The notes: generated from the letters alone by a model not told the origin. A stretch of DNA of 11,419 bases from Deltaproteobacteria bacterium (GCA_030593645.1 JAUVGT010000127.1:1-11419); one strand, 5' to 3'; shown: positions 1 to 6,568, counted from the stretch's first letter. Numbers and translations are program-made.

Positions 1-981
1 AAAATCGGCAGGCAGATTATTGCCTGGGGAGAATCCGATTTTGTTCAGCTCACAGACATCGCAAATCCCCGTGATCAGACCGAACTTGGCCTTGTGGATC
101 TTGAAGATGCCAGGATTCCGGTTGCGGCCACAAAGTTATCCATCTTTGAGGAACCCTGGGAGTTTAACCTGGCGGCAATCCATGAGGTGAGACCGAATAG
201 TGTCGGGGCCAGGGGGGCCGATTTTGATGGATATAGAGCGTTAAGAGAAAAGGGATTGGTTGTAAACGATGAGCAAGTTCCTGATCTCAGTTTTAAAAAT
301 ACTGAATATATCGCCCGCCTGTTTGGTGCATTCAACGGCAAAGATTTATCTTTTATAATCGGAAGAGTTTATGATGACAGTGCATACCTTGAGTTCGATG
401 ATATCGATGATTCAAAAGGGATACCGCGAATCAGTTTGACGCCGATGCATAAAAAAGTGAGTATGTTCGGAATTTCCGGAAATTTTGCATCGGGATCATT
501 TCTATGGAAAGCTGAAGCAGCGCGCTATATGGGCAAAGCAATTGCCAGAAACGATTTGCCTGAGCAGATATTAACAGACCCCACAAGGGATTCACTAAAA
601 ACATGGGAGGAAAAAGACACCGTTATGGTAATGGCCGGTATGGAGTACACGGGCATTACGGACTTGCGCATTACACTGGAAGGTGTGGCCGAGAGGATCA
701 GTGGATATCACGAAAACCTTCAGCCAGACAGAACCACAGGAATGATTTTTCTTCTCGCGAGCTATAATACCATGAACGAGACACTGAGTTATCATTTTCA
801 ATACGCCTATCTAAGCCAGTACAATGAAAGTATTTACAAGTTTACAATTAATTATGACATCATGGACGCGATGGAATTGACATTGGGTGTGATTTTCTAT
901 GATTTTGATGACACGGATTCTCCGCTCTATCCGTACCGGAATGAAGACAGAGTATTTGCAAGTATAAAATACAGTTTTTAA
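1..981 (+). CDS. DUF1302-like outer-membrane beta-barrel protein, 5' end outside window
   Basis: The reading frame is open from the first base, so the gene starts upstream; 326 codons are visible before a TAA. The first residues carry the GRQIIAWGES motif (residues 3-12 of the visible part) followed by a DIANPRD segment, a pattern I associate with DUF1302 family outer-membrane proteins of proteobacteria. The rest consists of alternating aromatic/hydrophobic strands broken by polar turns (for example FIIGRVYDD, GISGNFASGSFLWKAEAARY, LTLGVIFYDFDD), and the chain ends in IKYSF: a terminal Phe with alternating hydrophobics is the classical signal for outer-membrane barrel assembly. The role is therefore an outer-membrane porin or exporter-like barrel; the substrate is unknown. 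In related bacteria such genes often sit beside lipoprotein-sorting and RND/MMPL genes, but that side is outside the window. An ATG at 643 or GTG at 94 could be mistaken for starts; homology upstream of both argues against them. The DUF1302 assignment is from memory of the motif. Confidence 0.72.
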   Translation, partial: KIGRQIIAWGESDFVQLTDIANPRDQTELGLVDLEDARIPVAATKLSIFEEPWEFNLAAIHEVRPNSVGARGADFDGYRALREKGLVVNDEQVPDLSFKNTEYIARLFGAFNGKDLSFIIGRVYDDSAYLEFDDIDDSKGIPRISLTPMHKKVSMFGISGNFASGSFLWKAEAARYMGKAIARNDLPEQILTDPTRDSLKTWEEKDTVMVMAGMEYTGITDLRITLEGVAERISGYHENLQPDRTTGMIFLLASYNTMNETLSYHFQYAYLSQYNESIYKFTINYDIMDAMELTLGVIFYDFDDTDSPLYPYRNEDRVFASIKYSF

Positions 982-1237
982 TATCAGGATATTCTATAAA
1001 ACAAAATCTGGTCCTGTGAGATATGTCTGAGATAAACAGCTATGCCTGATTAAAATCGCAGGGGAAATCCTTATCGTGGTTGCCCTAAACTCGTAGAGTA
1101 CAGGCTGCTGCAATTGTTCCATGAAATCGAAAACACGAAAGCGATACCGAATTCCGACTGTTTTGTACCGATAATAGTGGTTGGCGTAAATATGTGCCGT
1201 ATAAAGATAGTTTTCGAACTTTTTACAAGATCATCAA

Positions 1238-1391
1238 GGGTGTAATTAAAAGTAATGGGTAAAAAATAATAACTGGAAAAGTGGATTCCGAATCAAGCCC
1301 AAAATGATTACACGGTACACGTCATACCGGACCCCGATCCGGTATCCAGAAAAAATGGATTTAATCCTTTTCCATCACTTTTAATTACACC
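1238..1391. mobile_element. MITE-like non-coding element (~154 bp) with TIRs and target duplication
   Basis: The left end at 1239-1258 reads GGTGTAATTAAAAGTAATGG. The right end at 1372-1391 is its reverse complement with a single mismatch (19 of 20). Immediately outside, the 10-mer AGATCATCAA occurs as a direct repeat at 1228-1237 and 1392-1401, as expected for a target-site duplication. The element has no coding capacity for a transposase, so it would be a non-autonomous element moved in trans. A 10-bp duplication would suit an IS4-like or similar DDE transposase, but no family can be assigned from the ends alone. Its interior contains a separate small palindrome (1324-1345) and what looks like a degenerate second copy of that palindrome (about 1281-1300). 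Confidence 0.75.
1324..1345. repeat. Palindromic intergenic repeat inside the MITE
   Basis: ATACCGGA (1324-1331) and TCCGGTAT (1338-1345) form a perfect 8-bp stem around the 6-nt loop CCCCGA; it is preceded by GTC and followed by CCAGAAAA. This is the shape of the widespread GTCAT-CCGG-N-CCGG-ATCCAG class of bacterial intergenic repeats. The stretch at 1281-1300 (GTGGATTCCGAATCAAGCCC) resembles a half copy of the same class in the opposite orientation. Confidence 0.6.
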
Positions 1392-1480
1392 AGATCATCA
1401 ATATCGATTTGTAATATAAAAAAAGATCGATTAGTATGGATTTCTGTGATTATTGAAAAATACCAAGGAAACAATAGAGA

Positions 1481-2173
1481 ATGAATACCGCAATATTTGA
1501 TATGGACGGCGTGCTAATCGATTCGGAGCCTTTATGGCGAATGGCTGAACAGCGGGTGTTCAAATCGGTCGGAATCAGGCTGAATGACGAAATGTGCATG
1601 GAGACCATGGGATGCCGGACGGATGAAGTTGTGGCTTACTGGTATCAGAAATACCCGTGGAACGGAAAAGATCCGGTTGATGTCGAACATGAGATCGTTG
1701 CTGAAATGGAGAGGCTGGTTTCGGAACAGGGGCGCGCGCTGGAAGGCGTGTATGATATATTAAAGATATTGCAGGAGTACCGATTCAAAATCGGTCTGGC
1801 TTCTTCATCAGCAATCATTCTAATTAATGCAGTTATTGAGAAACTTGATATACGTCAATACTTCCGGGTGCTCCATTCAGCCGAAGATGAAGAGTCCGGT
1901 AAACCGAACCCTGCTGTGTACTTAACAGCTTCCAGACAGCTGAATGCCGCTCCCCGCGATTGTGTCGCTTTTGAAGACTCAATTGCGGGAGTGAGGGCGG
2001 CAAAATCAGCCGGGATGAAAGTCATTGCGATACCCGCCGCCGATCAATACGATGATATAAAGTTCAATGAGGCGGATATTAAGCTTAAATCTTTGAAGGA
2101 TTTTTCCATTGATATGATACAATTTCTTACTCATGACACGACAATAGTCTATTACAATTCACCCACCCAGTAA
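1481..2173 (+). CDS. hxpB: HAD-family sugar/hexitol-phosphate phosphatase (HxpB/YniC-like)
   Basis: A 230-aa haloacid-dehalogenase superfamily hydrolase. Motif I is FDMDGVLIDSEPLW at 6-19, with D7 as nucleophile and D9 as general acid/base. A helical cap follows (about 20-85) and contains YWYQKYPWNG at 53-62, very like the YWxxxPWNG cap segment of E. coli YniC. Motif II is GLASSS (105-110), motif III is GKPNP (140-144, Lys141), and motif IV is FEDSIAG (164-170, E165/D166). The family dephosphorylates 2-deoxyglucose-6-phosphate and hexitol or hexose phosphates with Mg2+ in the cytoplasm. The C-terminus runs about ten residues beyond the usual end near residue 215. An AAGGA at 1465-1469 lies 11 nt before the ATG, an acceptable if long spacing. 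It stands alone: the next gene downstream has its own promoter. The exact substrate is not settled by sequence. Confidence 0.87.
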   Translation: MNTAIFDMDGVLIDSEPLWRMAEQRVFKSVGIRLNDEMCMETMGCRTDEVVAYWYQKYPWNGKDPVDVEHEIVAEMERLVSEQGRALEGVYDILKILQEYRFKIGLASSSAIILINAVIEKLDIRQYFRVLHSAEDEESGKPNPAVYLTASRQLNAAPRDCVAFEDSIAGVRAAKSAGMKVIAIPAADQYDDIKFNEADIKLKSLKDFSIDMIQFLTHDTTIVYYNSPTQ

Positions 2174-2278
2174 TTCCAACCCATCCACAATGCACTTCGA
2201 TAGTTTTTTCAAAAAAAATGTCAAATCTGTAAAAATAATATTATCTATAAAATAAACAAGTTACACTAATATTGAGTA

Positions 2279-2306
2279 GAACTACCCAGTTAAGAACACG
2301 TAGTTC
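2279..2306. promoter_or_regulatory. Dyad operator upstream of the small-protein promoter
   Basis: GAACTAC (2279-2285) and GTAGTTC (2300-2306) are perfect inverted half-sites separated by 14 nt. The dyad centre lies about 55 nt upstream of the predicted transcription start of the promoter at 2313-2341 and just upstream of its -35 box, where an activator usually binds. The 7-bp arms at a centre-to-centre distance of 21 bp (two helical turns) suit a dimeric helix-turn-helix regulator. No regulator gene is present in the window. Confidence 0.5.
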
Positions 2307-2312
2307 CCCGGA

Positions 2313-2341
2313 TTGACCCACTCAAAACAGCAGGTTATAAT
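2313..2341 (+). promoter_or_regulatory. Sigma-70-type promoter of the small gene
   Basis: TTGACC at 2313-2318 (-35) and a consensus TATAAT at 2336-2341 (-10) are separated by exactly 17 nt. The predicted start of transcription is near 2348, giving a leader of about 54 nt before the ATG at 2402. This is the best-matching promoter in the window. Confidence 0.72.
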
Positions 2342-2401
2342 TTACATAAGTTCGGTAGAACAATTATGCCTACCACCCCACAACGAGCGAAAGGAAAAAA
2401 A

Positions 2402-2689
2402 ATGAAATGGTCATCGGAGAAACCGAAAAAACGGGGAAACTACTGGTACCGCAGGCAGTCAAAATCCATGCAGGGAATGAGCGGGCAGCCAAAAATATTG
2501 TGCGTCAATTCTGATCTTTGTGTGCCCCAATTAAATTTATGGGAATATAAAGAACCTGTCAGCGTTGAAGAATATCGCGGTCAATGGGCCGGGCCCATTC
2601 CTGAACCGGAAGATGTGGATGAGACGGCTAAACAATATTATTACAATAATTCCAATGATCTGGCTTCTTTACTGTGGTCGACAACATAG
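2402..2689 (+). CDS. Small protein of unknown function with GQWAGPIPEPE motif
   Basis: A 95-aa protein I cannot assign a function. It opens with KWSSEKPKKRGNYWYRR (2-18), a basic then aromatic segment, and ends its core with EEYRGQWAGPIPEPED (56-71), followed by an acidic tail. I recognise the pairing of an N-terminal YWYR with a GQWAGPIPEPE motif as recurring in small environmental and phage-associated proteins without a known role. It has no signal peptide or membrane segment. I chose the ATG at 2402 over the in-frame ATG at 2366 because an AAAGGA (2390-2395) lies 6 nt before it; the upstream ATG has no ribosome-binding site and would add 12 unconserved-looking residues. It has its own promoter and operator upstream, so it is probably regulated as a single gene. 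It converges with the DUF2059 gene; only 31 nt separate the stops and no clear hairpin terminator lies between. Confidence 0.72.
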   Translation: MKWSSEKPKKRGNYWYRRQSKSMQGMSGQPKILCVNSDLCVPQLNLWEYKEPVSVEEYRGQWAGPIPEPEDVDETAKQYYYNNSNDLASLLWSTT

Positions 2690-2720
2690 AATTAAATCAC
2701 TTTTCACTTTATTTCATATT

Positions 2721-3251
2721 TTACTTGTCAATTTCCTTTACCTTTTCAGGGGGTAAAAGTCCTTCTTCCGATAACCGTTTCCAAATCTTTTTTAACAAGG
2801 CGGGTCCCAGACTTTTTGCCCATTTCTGACCGGTCATCATGCTTTCAAACATGATTTTTGGTGTTTTCGAGATTATCAATTGTCCCAGGTCGGTTTTATA
2901 AAATTCGATCAACTCCTTAACTTCCGGGTGTGTATAGTGTTTGGCATATACAGGGATTAATTTCTTCATAAAATTGTCAAGATTTTCCCCGAAAAAATCA
3001 ACTGTCTCTTTTCTGGTAATGGAGAACACCTTCTTGGGAATCTCCTGGTCCTTAAAACCCGGCTTAATTCGTTTTGTCATTTCTTTATACACCGGCCCCA
3101 CAAATTGAAGCATAATCGTTTTTGACACAGTCATATTGATCAGTTTTGAGATGTCATCCCTTTTGGCTTTGGTAAGTTCATCAGCCTGCGCTAAAGAATG
3201 CTGTGTGAAAATAAGCATCAATCCAATAAATATACTCAATGCGGTTTTCAT
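2721..3251 (-). CDS. Exported DUF2059 family protein
   Basis: A 176-aa protein with a clear Sec signal peptide (MKTALSIFIGLMLIFTQHSLAQA, residues 1-23, with likely cleavage after SLA or AQA), so it acts in the periplasm. The mature part is all helical; residues 101-131 (VYAKHYTHPEVKELIEFYKTD and on to GQLIISKTP) match the DUF2059 core, in which a Tyr/His-rich helix is followed by E-(L/I)-xxFY-xT/S-xxG. The molecular function of the family is unknown. I place the start at the ATG at 3251, not the upstream in-frame ATG at 3278, because GAGGTG lies 7 nt before it and the signal peptide then begins MKTA. A promoter is visible at 3287-3315. It is monocistronic: the next minus-strand gene upstream ends at 3376, before a hairpin repeat. 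Confidence 0.82.
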   Translation of the reverse strand: MKTALSIFIGLMLIFTQHSLAQADELTKAKRDDISKLINMTVSKTIMLQFVGPVYKEMTKRIKPGFKDQEIPKKVFSITRKETVDFFGENLDNFMKKLIPVYAKHYTHPEVKELIEFYKTDLGQLIISKTPKIMFESMMTGQKWAKSLGPALLKKIWKRLSEEGLLPPEKVKEIDK

Positions 3252-3286
3252 TAAGTTTTCACCTCTCATCTGTTTCATTTGATATA

Positions 3287-3315
3287 AAGATACACTAAAT
3301 AGGCGAAATGTGCAA
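3287..3315 (-). promoter_or_regulatory. Promoter of the DUF2059 gene
   Basis: On the minus strand TTGCAC (plus coordinates 3310-3315) and TATCTT (3287-3292) are spaced by 17 nt. The predicted start of transcription is near 3280, about 29 nt before the ATG at 3251. Confidence 0.5.
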
Positions 3316-3328
3316 AGATCTTTACTTT

Positions 3329-3371
3329 AAGTGGTTTCAAAATCTCTCCACTGAAGGTTTTGAAACCACTT
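3329..3371. repeat. 14-bp-stem hairpin built on the dispersed GTGGTTTCAAA repeat
   Basis: AAGTGGTTTCAAAA (3329-3342) and TTTTGAAACCACTT (3358-3371) are perfect inverted copies around a 15-nt loop. It starts 4 nt after the stop of the TIM-barrel gene (minus strand) and precedes the DUF2059 promoter, so it could help end transcription or protect the 3' end of that mRNA. There is no long T tract after it, so it is not a classical intrinsic terminator. The right part (3353-3371) is identical to a repeat at 6550-6568 and nearly identical to one at 9355-9373. Confidence 0.7.
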
Positions 3372-3375
3372 CTGG

Positions 3376-4209
3376 TCATTGGGAAGGGGATTGTGCGATA
3401 TATTCTTTTAACATGGAAATGGTACGCAAAATTTCAGCTGTTTTCTCCAGCTCTATTGTCCACCAGCGGCAATCGGTTTTTAGCAGGCGGTCCACAATCG
3501 GTCCCAATACAGACATATCTTCCGGCGGATAATGATGGTGGCCGATTTCCTTTTCATACATATGGACCTCCATCAGGCGTTTTTCAAACATATCAACAAT
3601 ACTATTGACCGATAATCGTCCGGATTGAACTGATTCGGAACTCAAAGCATGACCCACATCAAGGGTAATCGCGGCGTCGGATTTTTCAGCCCACTCCAGT
3701 ACAGTTTCGGGTATTGATGCCGGACCCTGCCTGATATTTTCAAGACAAACCGTTACATCCAGGTTGTTTCCATATTCTACCAGCCGTGTCAGATTTTCAA
3801 TAGCACGCCCCGGATCGATTTGTATTTTTTCAAGCAATCCGATATGAATGGTAAAAAATGGTTCGCCCAGTCCGCAGATTGAATCCAGCGCTGCAAGGTG
3901 AACCTGCATGGCTTTTTCAGCCTTCTCAGGATCTATATTTCCAATGTCATGGCCGGGAAAAAGTCCATGGTGTCGAATGTCCACACCGGCTTTAAGAAAG
4001 CCTCCGATAATATTTGAAAGTTCATAAAAATGTTTGAGATCAGGTGCGTACTCAAGAGCAAATCCGTTATCTAACAGCCATTTTGTGTGTTCAGGGCTGT
4101 TATACCATTTTAAACAAACCGCCATTGTAACGGGTTGAACTGAATAATCAACTTTTTCATCAAATGTTTTATTACTGCTTGAAAGTGATTCGTTCGGTAA
4201 TCCTGACAT
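3376..4209 (-). CDS. Xylose-isomerase-like TIM-barrel protein (AP endonuclease 2 superfamily)
   Basis: A 277-aa cytoplasmic protein. It has the strand/helix rhythm and metal-site motifs of the xylose isomerase-like TIM-barrel superfamily: HHGLFPGHD (80-88), FTIHIG (119-124), VCLENI (154-159, E157), ITLDVGHAL (181-189, D184/H187), EVHMYE (214-219, H216) and a closing WWTIELE (249-255). HHHYPPEDMSVLGPIVDRL (224-242) is the loop that in relatives carries the conserved H-P-G/D-x-G metal and substrate residues. Members are sugar isomerases or epimerases, inosose dehydratases or endonuclease IV; the sequence does not decide which, but the lack of DNA-repair gene context favours sugar metabolism. 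About 25 polar residues precede the first strand and are probably a disordered tail. The start at 4209 is supported by AGGAG 8 nt upstream. A promoter and hairpin lie in its leader. The 711-aa gene is upstream on the same strand, 156 nt away. Confidence 0.78.
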   Translation of the reverse strand: MSGLPNESLSSSNKTFDEKVDYSVQPVTMAVCLKWYNSPEHTKWLLDNGFALEYAPDLKHFYELSNIIGGFLKAGVDIRHHGLFPGHDIGNIDPEKAEKAMQVHLAALDSICGLGEPFFTIHIGLLEKIQIDPGRAIENLTRLVEYGNNLDVTVCLENIRQGPASIPETVLEWAEKSDAAITLDVGHALSSESVQSGRLSVNSIVDMFEKRLMEVHMYEKEIGHHHYPPEDMSVLGPIVDRLLKTDCRWWTIELEKTAEILRTISMLKEYIAQSPSQ

Positions 4210-4222
4210 TATTGTTTCTCCT

Positions 4223-4257
4223 AAAAAAAATTCCGTCTATTATGATACTTAGACGGA
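4223..4257 (-). terminator. Hairpin plus T8 tract (terminator or attenuator) ahead of the TIM-barrel gene
   Basis: On the minus strand TCCGTCTA (plus 4250-4257) pairs perfectly with TAGACGGA (4232-4239) across a 10-nt loop; after one A comes a run of eight T (4223-4230), then directly the AGGAG ribosome-binding site. This is the best intrinsic-terminator shape in the window. It most simply ends the 711-aa gene transcript, 109 nt after that gene's stop, but it is also in the leader of the TIM-barrel gene. Confidence 0.72.
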
Positions 4258-4262
4258 GCACT

Positions 4263-4291
4263 AAAATAATGCAGAAACACTGAATTGTCAA
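4263..4291 (-). promoter_or_regulatory. Candidate promoter of the TIM-barrel gene
   Basis: On the minus strand TTGACA (plus 4286-4291, consensus -35) is followed after 17 nt by TATTTT (4263-4268). The predicted start near 4256 falls on the first bases of the hairpin that ends in a T8 tract, so a transcript from here would begin with that hairpin and meet the ribosome-binding site right after it. Confidence 0.5.
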
Positions 4292-4365
4292 ACCGGTTGT
4301 CCGGATAGCAGTAATATATAATGAAAACAATATCTTACTATTTGAATCGGTTGGATTCTCTTCCA

Positions 4366-6501
4366 TTAAAACCTGTTTTCGATTTTCTTCAAGGCATTTT
4401 TTCTGTCTAACGTAAGTTCAGGTTCATATGGCTGAAGCATACCGCCTTTATGGGATTGGAATAGATACCCATGCCACTGATCGAGGAAATTTTCCATCCA
4501 GGATTTTTGTTCATGTATCGACATGCCTGATATTTTTAAGTATTCGTCAGCCCTTTTTAACGCGGCCTTATATCGTAACCTGATTTCTTCAAGTATTTCG
4601 CCGGTGAGGTCTTCACCGGAAGGTGACGCGATGCGTTGTTCGAGCAGTGGTTCTTTCTTAATTCCACTACCCGATTCCAAAGAATTATTTTTTGTGGAAT
4701 ACGGCAGCCATTCAGAAGAGATCAAATGCGCTGCCTTTACTTTCCAGTGAAGGTTCATTGATCCGGATTTTGTCACAAACCGCCTGAACGCTTCTTTTTT
4801 CAGTATCAGCGCGAGTCCATCAGCCTGTTTTTTTAATGATGTGTCAGCACAATGGATAGCCGTAAGTTTCAAACCCTGACCTGTCTTAACGATTCGATCC
4901 AGGGGCCATTTTTCGACTGAATCAGGTTTTACAATTTTTACCAGGTGGTTGACTAAATTTGCTGTATGGTTTTTATATTTTTTTGCATCAGCCGAAGAAA
5001 GAGCAGCCGCGGCAATTGCATAGGCAGTGATGGCATCTTCCTTTTCCGGTCCTTCCGGTTCTTCCAAAACCGCAGGACCCGCTTTTGAATAAACCACCTC
5101 AATTTTAGGGTGCAAATCGGATTCAATTTTTTTAGCCAGTATATCCGCGTTGGAAGGATTCTTAAGGGTATGGGTTGCATCCTGCTCTGTCCAGCCGGGT
5201 TCTGTTGAGATTTTTATCCCGTTAAATCGCAATGGGCCAATTGTAATATGCTTGATCATTTTTTCAAGTTCAGGAAAATCCCGGATTTCTTCAGCGGCAA
5301 ATGTCTTAAGATAAGACAGTTCCGATGTTTTCAGGCCCGGTATTGTCGCCGTATCCGGGTTTATGGCTGAGGTAACATGACGAACCACTTCATAGATCAG
5401 GTTTTCAATATTGAGATCCTTTGGGATTTTTGGGAATGGGGGCATTTTTTTTTGATCCAGATAGGTTTCAATCGGTCTGCCGAATCTGAAAAGGATTTTT
5501 GCGGTGACAGACGGTTTTTCCCCCGGGGGAAAAAACGGGTAACCGGCATGCAGAATCAATCTCTGAAGATGGGTAACCCTGAACGGGCCGATCTTCTGAT
5601 GATCTGTTTCCGAAGGAGTACCGTATAGTAAAAGCCTGCCTGTATTATGTTCAAGTTTAATGAAAGAGAAGGACGGAAGTGGTTTTTCTGTTGTTTTAAC
5701 TTGTTCATAGTAAGGGATTCGGCTATTAACAATAATCGTCGATTCAAGTATAACCGTATTTCCCACCCGGGCTGGTAAATGGAAAACTGTGCCCTCCAGT
5801 GGTATCTGCCGGGGTTTGAGAACGGTTTTACTGCCGTTCACACGGGCTGTAATCGATGAAAAAATGAGTCTTTCTTCAGGTTCAGCAATCTTATTTTTGC
5901 AGGATATAAGCCACCGGGCCATTTTTACTGCGTCAGAATTCATGATTGCTGTTTTATTGTTTGTTCTGAGCGCGTCACATAACAGCTTGAAATCCGGTTC
6001 CAGCATTTTCTCTCCGGTTTTATCCGTATCCTCGAGATCCAGGCTGTCTCTGATGATAAGCGTTTGTACCGATTCAATAATTAAGCGGTCTCCGACCACA
6101 AGCACTATTCCGTACTGAAAGCGTCTGGGTGGTGGGTAAACCGCTTCCGCAGAATAAATTTTCCCTTTATAGAGACCGCAATAGGAACGAACAGAGTTAT
6201 TCAGTTTAAAGTCAAAACGGGCCAGGTTTTTACCGTAATTCATGATTTCCGGAAGATTATGCTGCGCCTTTGAACCATAAAAAACCGTCACATGCCATTT
6301 CCCGGTATTACCTTGTTGATTGACCTCCTGTATTCTGCCGGTCCATTTGAGATTCGAATCGTTTCCTAAAAATTGTGATTCTGATACCTTCCAAATCATT
6401 GAGGATCCTCCCCAGGCATCTGCAATAAGGATAACCAGTAAAAAAAACCCCGTGACATTAAACAGTTTGAATATTTTTTTCATGGTGGTATGCGGTAACA
6501 T
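4366..6501 (-). CDS. Large exported protein of unknown function (711 aa)
   Basis: I do not recognise this protein. An N-terminal segment KKIFKLFNVTGFFLLVILIADAWG (8-31) is a good Sec signal peptide, so the product should be periplasmic or surface-exposed; there is no lipobox Cys, no later membrane helix and no C-terminal barrel signature. Residues 35-150 look strand-rich (WKVSESQFLGND, WHVTVFYGS, YGIVLVVGDRLIIE); 210-345 is also beta-rich with ILFRFGRPIETYLDQKK at its end; from about 360 on it turns helical, with an Ala-rich stretch AITAYAIAAAALSSADA at 490-506 and charged helices from 635 to the end. Only four Cys occur (108, 175, 201, 551). The start at 6501 is preferred over the ATG at 6483 because AAGGGA lies 8 nt before it and none precedes the second, though the signal peptide would suit either. 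Nothing in the neighbours fixes its role; a hairpin/T8 terminator lies after it. Confidence 0.75.
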   Translation of the reverse strand: MLPHTTMKKIFKLFNVTGFFLLVILIADAWGGSSMIWKVSESQFLGNDSNLKWTGRIQEVNQQGNTGKWHVTVFYGSKAQHNLPEIMNYGKNLARFDFKLNNSVRSYCGLYKGKIYSAEAVYPPPRRFQYGIVLVVGDRLIIESVQTLIIRDSLDLEDTDKTGEKMLEPDFKLLCDALRTNNKTAIMNSDAVKMARWLISCKNKIAEPEERLIFSSITARVNGSKTVLKPRQIPLEGTVFHLPARVGNTVILESTIIVNSRIPYYEQVKTTEKPLPSFSFIKLEHNTGRLLLYGTPSETDHQKIGPFRVTHLQRLILHAGYPFFPPGEKPSVTAKILFRFGRPIETYLDQKKMPPFPKIPKDLNIENLIYEVVRHVTSAINPDTATIPGLKTSELSYLKTFAAEEIRDFPELEKMIKHITIGPLRFNGIKISTEPGWTEQDATHTLKNPSNADILAKKIESDLHPKIEVVYSKAGPAVLEEPEGPEKEDAITAYAIAAAALSSADAKKYKNHTANLVNHLVKIVKPDSVEKWPLDRIVKTGQGLKLTAIHCADTSLKKQADGLALILKKEAFRRFVTKSGSMNLHWKVKAAHLISSEWLPYSTKNNSLESGSGIKKEPLLEQRIASPSGEDLTGEILEEIRLRYKAALKRADEYLKISGMSIHEQKSWMENFLDQWHGYLFQSHKGGMLQPYEPELTLDRKNALKKIENRF

Positions 6502-6546
6502 TAATTATTTCCCTTGAGCTCGATTATCGTGGATCACGCTTCTGGC

Positions 6547-6568
6547 AGAGAAGGTTTTGAAACCACTT
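6547..6568. repeat. Dispersed repeat copy, left of the 798-aa gene
   Basis: The 22-mer starting AGAGAAGGTTTTGAAACC and ending ACTT recurs with one mismatch in inverted orientation at 9355-9376. Its last 19 bases (6550-6568) are identical to 3353-3371. This copy lies in the predicted leader region of the 711-aa gene. Confidence 0.65.

Larger units (their letters stand above)
1125..1414 (+). pseudogene. Possible gene-tail remnant split by the MITE
   Basis: In the frame starting at 1125 a 37-codon open stretch (TDNSGWRKYVPYKDSFRTFYK and preceding residues) looks protein-like in composition, rich in Trp, Tyr, Phe and Lys. It has no start codon: the frame is closed by TGA at 1122 and TAA at 1086. 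The inserted element begins at the codon after YKII. If the element and one copy of the duplicated target are removed in silico, the frame continues as YKIINIDL and stops at TAA 1412-1414, so the insertion would lie six codons from a natural end. I do not recognise the parent protein. The stretch is short and could be chance. Confidence 0.25.
982..1480. other. Intergenic region with gene remnant and MITE-like insertion
   Basis: This 499-base gap holds no intact gene. From the left there is about 140 bases of unassigned sequence without a clear terminator for the outer-membrane gene. Then comes a possible decayed coding tail (1125-1237, resuming at 1402-1414), interrupted by a short inverted-repeat element (1238-1391). 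The last ~65 bases are an AT-rich leader of the phosphatase gene; I see no promoter there with good -35/-10 spacing. Confidence 0.7.

Noticed and set aside
2200..2220. TTTTTT/AAAAAA stretch after the phosphatase gene as a terminator
   Set aside because: The stem consists only of A-T pairs with a 2-nt loop; no GC stem before the T run.
2366..2401. Upstream ATG (2366) as start of the small GQWAGPIPEPE gene
   Set aside because: No ribosome-binding site before it, while 2402 has AAAGGA at 6 nt; the added residues look like translated leader.
3251..3278. Longer start (ATG at 3278) for the DUF2059 protein
   Set aside because: It would add nine polar residues before the signal peptide, and GAGGTG is well placed for the ATG at 3251; the predicted transcript start near 3280 also leaves no leader.
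3329..3371. GTTTCAAA / TTTGAAAC sequence resembling the end of a CRISPR repeat
   Set aside because: Only two inverted copies 15 nt apart and two distant single copies; no regular repeat-spacer array and no cas genes.
4172..4366. 64-aa minus-strand frame whose ATG overlaps the stop of the 711-aa gene (TAATG)
   Set aside because: It runs through the predicted promoter and hairpin/T8 tract, overlaps the start of the TIM-barrel gene, and reads like translated AT-rich leader; no ribosome-binding site.
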